Below are positions 8,708 through 16,985 of a stretch of DNA of 64,000 nt, piece after piece (positions within the stretch are counted from its first letter, which is position 1; every line of letters starts with the position of its first letter). The stretch comes from Prosthecobacter algae (lineage in GTDB: Bacteria > Verrucomicrobiota > Verrucomicrobiia > Verrucomicrobiales > Verrucomicrobiaceae). Both the position numbers and the translations under genes were made by a program. The DNA is taken from the NCBI RefSeq assembly GCF_039542385.1, contig NZ_BAABIA010000012.1, positions 62,001-126,000 on the forward strand, read 5' to 3'. The notes under the pieces were generated by a model that worked only from the letters and a program-made list of their open reading frames with translations, ran no database searches and was not told the origin of the DNA.

Positions 8708-10333
8708 CTACCCCACTCGCACATCCAGATACTCCAAAGTCACAGGCTTGCCGCCCAGATGGCGAAACTCAAAGACGTTTTTTCCATTTCGCAAAAGCTC
8801 AGCGGGCAGACTCCAGGCACGAAGGGCTTCAGGCAGGCCTAACAAAGAAGGATAAGGGTTTTCAAAAGGCTCGCTGACATCGCTCACACTCTCCAAAAGC
8901 GTGCCATTGCAGCGTGCTTCGAGCGTGCGCCCCTCCAGCGTCGCATCGGCCTGGAGGCGCAGTCTTCCCTGCCCTTTCCAGCCTCCAGAGGGCGGGGCCA
9001 TGTCCAGCTCAAAACTCGTCTTGGCCTTTTCCTTCAATCCACGCGGCAGCACGGGCGGCCTAACATAAGGGTTGTTCCATCCCGTAGCGAGGAACCAATG
9101 CTGCGGCGGGGAGGCAAGATCCCCACGTTTTGCCAAAGAGGGCAGCACCGCAAACGGAGGTTCCGCAAAGGGTCCGCGCCCTGGCCCACCGTGCTCACGG
9201 TAGTAGGCAAAGTTAAAGAGGCTCACGCCATCCGCCCCACGGGCATAGGCCAGGTGTGCCGTGGTCTCATACTGCTGCGTCGTGGTGCGGCGAAAGGTGA
9301 AGGTGTCATACCCCGGCACCAGCTTGCCCCCATTGGCAATCGAGTGGCACATCTCCACATACAGGGCCGCCGATTCCGGCACTTGTTCGCGGATGGTCGC
9401 CAGATCCATCTGCTGGGTGGTGAAGTAACTGGCCGAAAGGTTCACCATGTCCAGCCCAGCCGCCACCAGTGCCCGCAGATCAAGCCCCAGGGCATCCAGC
9501 CCTTTCATCAGGCATGGCACACGCGCACACAGCCATCGGCGACGCCCATCTCGCTGGGTACGATCCAGCACCACTCGCACTTGCTGGACAAATCCGGTCA
9601 TGATCTCCTGGCGCTCTTCCAGCGTGGTTTTCTCAGTATCAAAGAAGCTGTAAAAGCGCATGTAATCCAGCTCCAGCCCATCCAGATCGTAGTTCTCGCA
9701 CAGCTCCGTGATCAGCGCCAGCTTCTGCGCCCGCACCTCGTCATGCAGCCAGTTTTGCACAAGGTCAGCGCCGCGTTTGGAGTCTTTGTTAAACACATAC
9801 TCCGGATGCTCCACATAATGCCGCGTCACACTCATGCCGATGCTGGTGCCCGGCTTGTCCCCAGGCTTCGGGTCCGTGTACTCCTTGTGATGCGCATCAT
9901 TGAGCCGAAAGGAAATGAAGGCCGCCTGCTTCGTCTGGCGGCAGCGGTCCACAAAGACCTTCACCACATCGCCACCTTTCAGGACATAGTTGCCAAATGA
10001 ATCCGGCGCCACGCCGTAGCGCTCTTTGATCCAGGCGTAATGCTCCGCCAATGGCAGCACTTGGCTTGGCCACATGGGCACCATCCCCAGACCCGGCTGG
10101 AGAAAATGCGCATCCACCTTCCCCGCCACCTCATCCACCGTGGCCTCCAGCATCGCTGCACGAAACGGTTCGCGTGCCTGGCGAAAGGGACTCACGCAAC
10201 TCGTGATGTTCGTCGTGTCGTTGCTATACAGCACACGAAACGGGGCTTTCGCCCGAGGGGCCTGGGCATAGGCAAAGGGAGCCGTGGCCAGCGCTGCGGT
10301 GGTGGTTTTGAGGAAGTGGCGGCGATGCAGCAT
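8708..10333 (-). CDS. Exported glycoside-hydrolase-like TIM-barrel protein
   Basis: About 541 residues. A Tat-type signal opens the protein (HRRHFLKTTTAALATAPFAYAQ); I take the ATG at 10333, with another in-frame ATG at 10348. The central region resembles barrel domains of glycosidase-like proteins. It has NYDLDGLELDYMRFYSFF, where the Asp/Glu of LDGLELDYMRF are placed like catalytic acids at a strand end, then WLCARVPC, DMVNLSASYF and GADGVSLFNFAYYREHG. The last about 120 residues form a beta-rich domain (RLRLQADATLEGRTLEARCNG), which could bind carbohydrate. No close named family can be given with confidence. Similar exported proteins of unknown substrate are frequent in Verrucomicrobia and Planctomycetes (general knowledge). 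Confidence 0.7.
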   Translation of the reverse strand: MLHRRHFLKTTTAALATAPFAYAQAPRAKAPFRVLYSNDTTNITSCVSPFRQAREPFRAAMLEATVDEVAGKVDAHFLQPGLGMVPMWPSQVLPLAEHYAWIKERYGVAPDSFGNYVLKGGDVVKVFVDRCRQTKQAAFISFRLNDAHHKEYTDPKPGDKPGTSIGMSVTRHYVEHPEYVFNKDSKRGADLVQNWLHDEVRAQKLALITELCENYDLDGLELDYMRFYSFFDTEKTTLEERQEIMTGFVQQVRVVLDRTQRDGRRRWLCARVPCLMKGLDALGLDLRALVAAGLDMVNLSASYFTTQQMDLATIREQVPESAALYVEMCHSIANGGKLVPGYDTFTFRRTTTQQYETTAHLAYARGADGVSLFNFAYYREHGGPGRGPFAEPPFAVLPSLAKRGDLASPPQHWFLATGWNNPYVRPPVLPRGLKEKAKTSFELDMAPPSGGWKGQGRLRLQADATLEGRTLEARCNGTLLESVSDVSEPFENPYPSLLGLPEALRAWSLPAELLRNGKNVFEFRHLGGKPVTLEYLDVRVG

Positions 10334-10411
10334 GATCCATGAATGCAACGCCTAGAGCGGCTTGTCCATTGCAGCTCATCCCCAGCCTGTTGATCCATTC
10401 AGGAGTGGATC

Positions 10412-11791
10412 TCAGGCCAGCGCCTCCAGCAGCTTGCCATGGATGCCGTCGAAGCCGCCATTGCTGAAAATGACAATCACGTCTCCCGGCTTCGTTTCCG
10501 CTTTCAACCGGGCTACGATGGCATCCGTATCGGGTTCATGGAAACAGGCTCTTCCGGCGGCGCTGACGCTCTTCGCCACGATTTCAGGGTCCAGCCGTTC
10601 CGTAGCAGCCACCTTTTCAGGATTGGCCACGGCAGCGATGATGGAGCCATCGGCCTCCTTCAGCGCCTCGATGAGTTCATTCTGCAGCACATTGCGGCGG
10701 CTCGTGTTCGAGCGCGGTTCAAAGACAGCCCACAGGCGCTGGCCCGGGTACTTTTGACGCAGCCCGCGCAGAGTTTCCCGCAGAGCAGTCGGGTGATGAC
10801 CAAAGTCATCCATCACCGTCACTCCCCCGGCTACACCGCGCACCTGCTGGCGGCGGCGGATGCCTTTGAAGGTCTCCAACCCAGCCCGGATTTCATCATC
10901 GGTTAGGCCAGCATGACGGGCGGCACACACACACATGGCGGCATTGCGCACATTGAATTCACCGATCATCGGCACGCTGAAGGGCACGCCGTTGATCTCA
11001 AAGGCCGTGCCCTCGGGACTCGCCTCCGTGATGTGGATGCGCTCGCTACAGCCCTCTCCCGTGCCCACCGTTTTCACCGGGGCATAGCTTTTCAGGGACA
11101 GGCAGTTTTTGTCATCGCCATTCAGCAGCACCAGGCCATTGCGCGGCACGCTATTGAGCAGCCGCTGGAACGTCAGCAAGATCGCTGCGAGGTCCGCAAA
11201 GATGTCCGCATGATCGAACTCGATGTTGTTTACAATCGCGCACTCCGGCAGGTAGTGGAGGAACTTCGAGCGCTTGTCGAAGTAGGCCGTGTCATACTCG
11301 TCCCCTTCGATGACAAACAGGTCACTGTGATTGAAGCGAGCACCGCTGGTGAAGTTCTCCGGCACGCCACCGATCATGAAACCTGGGTTCTTCCCTGCCT
11401 GCTCAAAGATCCAGGCCAGCATCGTCGTCGTCGTCGTCTTGCCATGAGTACCGCTGACCACAAAGCTACGCTTCCCCTGGATGACTTCCTGTTTCAGCAG
11501 CTCCGCCATGGAGATGTACGGCAGCTTCCGCTCCAGCAGCGTCTCCAGTTCCTCATTGCCACGAGAGATCGCATTGCCCACAATGTAAAGGTCTGCTGAA
11601 GGCGGCAGATTCTCCGCCAGATAGCCTTCCGTCAGCGTGATGCCCGCCTGCCGCAATACATCCGACATGGGGGGATAGACCTTTTCGTCCGAGCCCGAGA
11701 TGGTATAACCGAGAGCGCGGAGAGCTGCGGCGGTGGACCCCATGGCGGTGCCACAGATGCCGATGAAATGGAGATGCTTGGAAGAGGACAT
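10412..11791 (-). CDS. mpl: UDP-N-acetylmuramate:L-alanyl-gamma-D-glutamyl-meso-diaminopimelate ligase
   Basis: Mpl joins recycled tripeptide to UDP-MurNAc in peptidoglycan recycling, in the cytoplasm. The 459-residue protein has the Mur-ligase order. The N-terminal nucleotide-sugar domain shows HFIGICGTAMGSTA. The ATP-binding P-loop is VVSGTHGKTTTTTML, followed by NNIEFDHADIF. The C-terminal domain has DDFGHHPTALRETL and FEPRSNTSRRN, the latter characteristic of Mpl rather than MurC. The ATG at 11791 begins directly with the family N-terminus; the frame is open to 11857. It is not next to the dcw cluster of this window and has no AmpG/AmpD-type neighbour. It confirms a meso-DAP peptidoglycan. 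Confidence 0.95.
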   Translation of the reverse strand: MSSSKHLHFIGICGTAMGSTAAALRALGYTISGSDEKVYPPMSDVLRQAGITLTEGYLAENLPPSADLYIVGNAISRGNEELETLLERKLPYISMAELLKQEVIQGKRSFVVSGTHGKTTTTTMLAWIFEQAGKNPGFMIGGVPENFTSGARFNHSDLFVIEGDEYDTAYFDKRSKFLHYLPECAIVNNIEFDHADIFADLAAILLTFQRLLNSVPRNGLVLLNGDDKNCLSLKSYAPVKTVGTGEGCSERIHITEASPEGTAFEINGVPFSVPMIGEFNVRNAAMCVCAARHAGLTDDEIRAGLETFKGIRRRQQVRGVAGGVTVMDDFGHHPTALRETLRGLRQKYPGQRLWAVFEPRSNTSRRNVLQNELIEALKEADGSIIAAVANPEKVAATERLDPEIVAKSVSAAGRACFHEPDTDAIVARLKAETKPGDVIVIFSNGGFDGIHGKLLEALA

Positions 11792-11923
11792 GTCAAAAGC
11801 CGCACCCGGTCCGGGTACAGAAGTCTCCTCAAGTAGGGCAAGACGGACACCGGGCAAGAAGATTCCGGTAGATTTCCACCCTGGAGCCGACCGCCCTCGC
11901 CTGGGGGCGGCCGCATATCCTCC

Positions 11924-14900
11924 CTAGTTTTGTTCGTCCAGGCATCTTCGCAGCACCTTCAGCAGAGACTCAGCCGTGTATGGCTTGGAAACGAAATGCT
12001 TCACCCCCTGCCCGGCCGCCTTGTTCACCGCCTCATTGGTGGAAATGCCGCTGGCAGCGATGATCTTCACCGCCGGGTTCATGTTGCGCAGCACCTTGAT
12101 GGTGGCCGGCCCATCCATCACCGGCATCATCATGTCCGTCAGCACGATGGCGATGGTAGCTCGATACTGGGCATACAGCGTCACCGCCTCCGCCCCGTCC
12201 GCCGCCAGCAGCGCCTTGTAGCCAAAGGCAATCAAAGTCTGCTGGGTGATCTCGCGGATGGTCAGCTCATCATCCACCACCAGCACCGTTTCGCCCTGGC
12301 CACGGGGGAACTCTTCCGTCCGCATCTCCATCTCATGCTGGCCGGTGCCTTCACGGGCTGGCAAGTAGAGCCTGAAACTGCTGCCAAGCCCCGGCTGGCT
12401 ATCTACCCGGATGAAGCCCCCATGGCTTTTCACGATGGCCAGGGAGGTGGACAGGCCCAGACCCGTGCCCTTGCCCAGCTCCTTGGTGGTGAAAAAGGGG
12501 TCGAAGATCTGCTCAATGATCCCCTGGGGGATTCCCACCCCAGTATCCGCCACCTCAATCCTGAGATAGGGACCCGGCAACGCATCCAGATTCATGGCCG
12601 CGTAATTTTCATCCAGCCTCACATTCTTGGCCTTCACCAGGATGCGCCCGCCCTCCGGCAGGGCATCCCGCGCATTCACACAAAAATTCAGCAGCACCTG
12701 ATGCAACTGGGTCGGGTCCCCCACCACCGCCCACAGGTCCTCACGGTATTCCGTGATGATCTGGATGTTTTTGGGGAAGGTGTCGCGGGCGATTTTTTCA
12801 ATGTCGCGGATCAGCATGTGCGCGTGCACATCCATGCGCCGTCCCTCCATGCCTCGGGCAAAGGACAGCACCTGGTTCACCATCTCGGCCCCGCGCTGCG
12901 CGCTTTGCGATATCGTCGAAAGGATCTCCTGCCCACTGCGGTCCGTGACCGTCATCTTCAGCAGGTCTATCGCCATCATGATCGGGGCCAGGACGTTGTT
13001 CAGGTCGTGCGCAATGCCGCCCGCCAGCGTGCCGATGCTCTCCATGCGCTGGGCACGCAGGAACTGCTGCTCCAGCTTCTTCTTTTCCGTGATGTCCGTA
13101 TTGATGCACAGCACGGACTTGGGTCGGCCTTCTGTATCCTTCACCATCGTCCAGCGGCATTCGATCACCAGCTTCTTGCCATCCTTGGCCACCTGGTCCA
13201 GTTCCCCCACCCATTCCCCCTCCTCGAAGAGCTGTTTGATTGCCCCGATAAAGGCATTCGTCTCATGGTAAAAAACTTCCGTGACCCGCTTGCCCAGCAC
13301 CTCCTCCGCACTCCACCCATACAGGGCTTCGGCGCTCTTGTTCCAGTAGGTGATCCGATGGTCCAGGTCTCGCACCAGAATGGCGTCCTGCGCCTTGTCC
13401 AGCAGCGAGGCCTGTTCCCGGATGCGGGCATCCGCCTCCTGCCGTTCCAGCTCATCCGCCACCCGCGCGGCAAAGATCTTCAGCGTTGAAAGCACCAGCG
13501 ATGCCTGATCCAGCGGCCTCCGGTAAAAGACGGCCATGATGCCGCTCACCTGCCGCTTCGTGTCCATCAGCGGGATGCCCGCATAGGCTTCGATGCCGTG
13601 ATCCGCCAGCCAGACATCGTCTGGAAACTCCGCCCGCACATTCTTTTCCAAAATGCAGTTATACCCCAGGCTCACCCCCTCGCAGGGCGTGCCATGCAAG
13701 GGATAGGAGATGTTCGGCTCGAACTGCCCGTTCAAGAACACCGCGCGTGTTTCGATCCGCTGCCGGTCGCCGGGCTGCAGGCGCCCCACAAAGCCACCAT
13801 CCGCATCCAGGGCCTCCACCATGTGGCGGGTGAGGGACTGAAAAAATCCCTCGCCATGCCCGGCCGAAACCGCCTGGGAAACCTTCAGCACCACGTCTTG
13901 CATCCGCTGCTTTTCCTGTCGGCTGCGCAGATGGCGGATGCCAAAGGCAAGATCCTCCGCCATCTCCTGCAGCAGCTTGATCTCATCCGCCCCCACCTGC
14001 TGGACGTCCGAGGCATACAGCGCCAGGAGGCCAAAGGTTCGCTTTTCATCATGCAAGGGCAGGCAGACGATACCCCTGTAGCCACGGCCGAGAGCTTCCT
14101 CCTTCCAGAAAAACCCCGAAGACTCCGTGGCCAGGTCCTCGCAGACCACCGTCTGGCCAGTGCGGATGCAGCGTGCCGCCGGCCCCTGGCCTGAAGGCGC
14201 GGTCTCAGACCAACTCAGCCGGATCACATCCAGATAGCCCGCTTCATGCCCTGCATGCGCCATGGGCCGGATGCTTTTCTCCTCATCATGCTGGGCATAG
14301 CCCACCCAGGCCAGCCTGTAACCGCCGATTTCCACCGCCAAGCGCGCCACCTCAGCCAGCAGATGCGGCTCATCCGTGGCCCGTACGACGGCTTCATTGC
14401 ACGCAGACATCATTTGCAGCGCTCGGTTCGTGCGGGCCAACATCAGGTCTGCCAACTTACGCTCCGTGATATCCTGAATGGTCACCACCCAATAGACCGG
14501 ATCTCCATCTGGGCCTTGGACAATCACCAAATCCACCTGTGCCTCAAAGCTGGCTCCGTCGGTCTTCAGCATGGGCACTTCAAACTTCGCCTGCCCTTCC
14601 TCCTGAGCCTGGGTGATCGCTGCCTTCACCCTTTCATGCTGAGACGGCGCGTAAAGATCCATCAGACAAAGCCTCGTGACTTCGGAGGCTTCGCAACCGC
14701 GCAGAAGCGCCAGCGCGCGGTTGCACGCAAAGATGCTGAGATCTCCCGGCATGCCGATGAGAATTCCCTGCGCGCAATTTTCAAACGCATCTGCCCACCG
14801 CCGCAGCTCAAGCCCCAGCCGCTGCTCATCCTCCAGCACACTCAGCAACGCATTGCGCGATTTCTCCCCCAGTTCCAGCAGTCGACCCGTCTCCTGTTCA

Positions 14901-15472
14901 CTGCGGAGGAGCTGGGCATTCTGTTCCCGCAATTGATCGGCGATGCGTTCCTTTTCAGCCACCTCCAGGGCAAGTTGTCGCGCCTGCATCCGCAGTTCCA
15001 GCCTCGCCACCACATTCCGGCTCAAGGTCTGCAAGGCATCCAACTGGGCATCCGTCAGCTTGCGCGGCACACGGTCAATCACACACAGCGTCCCCAGCGG
15101 CTGATTGCCCCGGGCCACCAGTGGGGAGCCCGCGTAAAAGCGGATGTCCGGACTGCCCGTCACCAGCGGATTGTCCGCAAACCGGGGATCCTCAGAGGCA
15201 TCCCGAACTTCCATCACCTGGTCCTTGTGCAAGATCGCATGGGCACAGAAGGCAATGTCGCGGGAGGTCTCATTCCCCGGCATGCCGATCTGGGACTTGA
15301 ACCACTGACGGCCTTCATCAACCAGCGAAATCACGGCCATCGGCGTGCCGCAAATATGCGCGGCAAGCTGGGTCAGTCCGTCAAAGGCCTCCTCCGGAGG
15401 CGTGTCCAGAATCTCATACTCGCGCAAAACGGCGAGGCGCTGATCTTCATCTTCAGGAATGTGGGCTTTCAT
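11924..15472 (-). CDS. Hybrid sensor histidine kinase with GAF-PAS-GAF-GAF-PAS sensors and a receiver
   Basis: 1182 residues. Domain order as read: GAF (about 25-165), coiled coil (about 165-220), PAS (about 220-340, ending IQDITERK), GAF (about 355-510), GAF (about 530-690), PAS (about 700-815, INTDITEKK), HisKA with AGGIAHDLNNVL (phospho-His about 823), a complete HATPase (NARDALPEGG, VADTGVGIP, FFTTKELGKGTGLGLS) and a C-terminal receiver with VLTDMMMPVMDG (Asp about 1112) and the conserved Lys of FVSKPYT. No membrane segment, so it senses cytoplasmic signals. It follows the receiver-GAF gene by 2 bp and is the last gene of a four-gene phosphorelay operon. Input and target are unknown. Confidence 0.93.
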   Translation of the reverse strand: MKAHIPEDEDQRLAVLREYEILDTPPEEAFDGLTQLAAHICGTPMAVISLVDEGRQWFKSQIGMPGNETSRDIAFCAHAILHKDQVMEVRDASEDPRFADNPLVTGSPDIRFYAGSPLVARGNQPLGTLCVIDRVPRKLTDAQLDALQTLSRNVVARLELRMQARQLALEVAEKERIADQLREQNAQLLRSEQETGRLLELGEKSRNALLSVLEDEQRLGLELRRWADAFENCAQGILIGMPGDLSIFACNRALALLRGCEASEVTRLCLMDLYAPSQHERVKAAITQAQEEGQAKFEVPMLKTDGASFEAQVDLVIVQGPDGDPVYWVVTIQDITERKLADLMLARTNRALQMMSACNEAVVRATDEPHLLAEVARLAVEIGGYRLAWVGYAQHDEEKSIRPMAHAGHEAGYLDVIRLSWSETAPSGQGPAARCIRTGQTVVCEDLATESSGFFWKEEALGRGYRGIVCLPLHDEKRTFGLLALYASDVQQVGADEIKLLQEMAEDLAFGIRHLRSRQEKQRMQDVVLKVSQAVSAGHGEGFFQSLTRHMVEALDADGGFVGRLQPGDRQRIETRAVFLNGQFEPNISYPLHGTPCEGVSLGYNCILEKNVRAEFPDDVWLADHGIEAYAGIPLMDTKRQVSGIMAVFYRRPLDQASLVLSTLKIFAARVADELERQEADARIREQASLLDKAQDAILVRDLDHRITYWNKSAEALYGWSAEEVLGKRVTEVFYHETNAFIGAIKQLFEEGEWVGELDQVAKDGKKLVIECRWTMVKDTEGRPKSVLCINTDITEKKKLEQQFLRAQRMESIGTLAGGIAHDLNNVLAPIMMAIDLLKMTVTDRSGQEILSTISQSAQRGAEMVNQVLSFARGMEGRRMDVHAHMLIRDIEKIARDTFPKNIQIITEYREDLWAVVGDPTQLHQVLLNFCVNARDALPEGGRILVKAKNVRLDENYAAMNLDALPGPYLRIEVADTGVGIPQGIIEQIFDPFFTTKELGKGTGLGLSTSLAIVKSHGGFIRVDSQPGLGSSFRLYLPAREGTGQHEMEMRTEEFPRGQGETVLVVDDELTIREITQQTLIAFGYKALLAADGAEAVTLYAQYRATIAIVLTDMMMPVMDGPATIKVLRNMNPAVKIIAASGISTNEAVNKAAGQGVKHFVSKPYTAESLLKVLRRCLDEQN

Positions 15473-15474
15473 GG

Positions 15475-16521
15475 TCAGACCTGACTGAGATAACGGACCG
15501 GTTCACCCAGGCGCAGGAGCAGTTCATTTACCTCAGCTTTCAGTTGCTGCACGCGGTCTTCGCGATTCAGCATCGCATTTTGCCAGCGCAGCAGTTCCTC
15601 CAATTGCTCCCGAAGACGCACTTCCGACCGGCATCTTTCGATGGCCACCCCCACCAGTTTCGCAGCAGACTCCACCCAGCTCAGTTCATCCTCGGACGGC
15701 GCACGCGGCGTGCGGTGGTAGATCGCCATGCTGCCCACCACCTCCCGCCCCGAAGAAAAAACCGGCACGGACCAGCAGGCCAGCAATCCATGTTTCAGGG
15801 CCACCTCACGCATAGACTCCCAGATCGGATGCGTGGCCACATCCTCGACGATCACCGTCTCCTTCAGGGCCGCAGCCCGACCGCAGGAGCCCACCTCCGC
15901 ACCGATCTTCAGCGGCGTAATGGCCCGTGTGTACTCCTCCGGCAGGCTCGGCGCAGATCCCGGCAGCAGCAGGGTTCCCGTCTCATCCGCCAGCAGCACA
16001 GAGCAAAGAGCCTCACCCTGGCTGAGTTTTTCAATGCGCCGGGCAATGAGATCGAGAATGGGCGTCAGCGCAGATCCGTTCAAGATCATCTCCAGCACTT
16101 CCGAGTGGCTGACGGCGATTGCCTCCAACAGCCGGCTGTAACGCCCCGCCGAGGCTGCCTCCAGTTCGCTTTCCACCGCCGGCCCCAGGCGGGTCATATT
16201 CTGCTTCAGGATGTAATCCTGCGCCCCATGTTTCAGCGAGGCCACCGCCACATCCTCCCCAACCGTGCCAGAGACGATGATGACGGGAATCTCCACCTTC
16301 TGTTGCCGAACGATTTCCAGGGCTGCCAGTGCATCGAATCCCGGCATCACATAGTCACACAGGATGATGTCCCAGTGTTCTTCCGTCAGGGCCTCCGTCA
16401 GTCCCGTCGCCGTCATCACCTGCCGCGTCACACAGTCATAGCCATGGCGCGCCAGGCACTGCAGGATCAGCAGCGCATCATCGTCTGAGTCTTCTACCAG
16501 TAGCAGTCGCAGGGGTTTCAT
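15475..16521 (-). CDS. Receiver-GAF response regulator with coiled-coil tail
   Basis: 348 residues. The receiver domain (about 1-125) has LLLVEDSDDDALL, phospho-acceptor Asp56 in IILCDYVMPG, and the Thr/Ser of IIVSGTVGED. A GAF domain follows (about 150-300: GSCGRAAALKETVIVEDVA, MAIYHRTPRAP), then a helical coiled coil (about 300-340, LREQLEELLRWQNAML). There is no DNA-binding domain, so it probably passes signal within the relay. Its start at 16521 overlaps the TGA of the upstream receiver gene (ATGA), and its stop is 2 bp before the hybrid kinase. Translational coupling of all three is likely. Confidence 0.9.
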   Translation of the reverse strand: MKPLRLLLVEDSDDDALLILQCLARHGYDCVTRQVMTATGLTEALTEEHWDIILCDYVMPGFDALAALEIVRQQKVEIPVIIVSGTVGEDVAVASLKHGAQDYILKQNMTRLGPAVESELEAASAGRYSRLLEAIAVSHSEVLEMILNGSALTPILDLIARRIEKLSQGEALCSVLLADETGTLLLPGSAPSLPEEYTRAITPLKIGAEVGSCGRAAALKETVIVEDVATHPIWESMREVALKHGLLACWSVPVFSSGREVVGSMAIYHRTPRAPSEDELSWVESAAKLVGVAIERCRSEVRLREQLEELLRWQNAMLNREDRVQQLKAEVNELLLRLGEPVRYLSQV

Positions 16522-16961
16522 GGCTTGACAGGGGGGCATTCATTCAGAAGCAGCCAGTAGAGTCCCAGTTGGCGCGTCGCCTCCACGAACTGGGCAAAGT
16601 CCACCGGCTTGCGCACATAGCTGTTGCAGCCCAGCGCGTAGCTCTCCATGAGATCACTGTCTTCTCTGGAGGAGGTCAGCACCACCACAGGCAGCGTGCG
16701 CGTGCGGTCATCCGCGCGGATGTGTTTCAAAACTTCCAGCCCGTCCACACGCGGCAGTTTCAGATCCAGCAAAATCAGAGTCGGCAATACACGCCTCTGC
16801 ATAAAGGAATTGGCCCCGTCCCCAAAGAGGTAGTCCAGCGCCTCCACCCCGTCACGCGCCACCACCACCTCATTCAGAATGTTGTTTTTCTGTAAGGCCA
16901 TGAGCGTCAGCTCTTCGTCGTCTGGATTGTCCTCGACCAATAGGATGACTTTTGAATTCAT
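16518..16961 (-). CDS. Single-domain response regulator (Rcp1-like receiver)
   Basis: A 147-residue protein made of one receiver domain: ILLVEDNPDDEEL at the start (acidic pocket), Asp66 in LILLDLKLPRVDG, PVVVLTSSREDSD (Thr) and SYVRKPVDFAQF (Lys). The long loop DGANSFMQRRVLP before the phosphorylated strand is typical of Rcp1-type regulators that work beside multi-sensor kinases. It lies 24 bp downstream of the membrane kinase gene and overlaps the receiver-GAF gene by four bases. It has no output domain; it presumably shuttles phosphate between the kinases encoded on either side. Confidence 0.92.
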   Translation of the reverse strand: MNSKVILLVEDNPDDEELTLMALQKNNILNEVVVARDGVEALDYLFGDGANSFMQRRVLPTLILLDLKLPRVDGLEVLKHIRADDRTRTLPVVVLTSSREDSDLMESYALGCNSYVRKPVDFAQFVEATRQLGLYWLLLNECPPVKP

Positions 16962-16985
16962 GAGGCAGCTTAGGTGGCAGGATGA

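Noticed and set aside
8494..8877. A 127-codon open frame in the gap before the glycosidase-like gene
   Set aside because: Crosses the repeat elements and the end of an oppositely oriented real gene; no protein features.
11930..15484. Two long plus-strand open frames (519 and 412 codons)
   Set aside because: Antisense to the 1182-aa hybrid kinase, whose domains are unmistakable; composition is that of a reverse-frame shadow.
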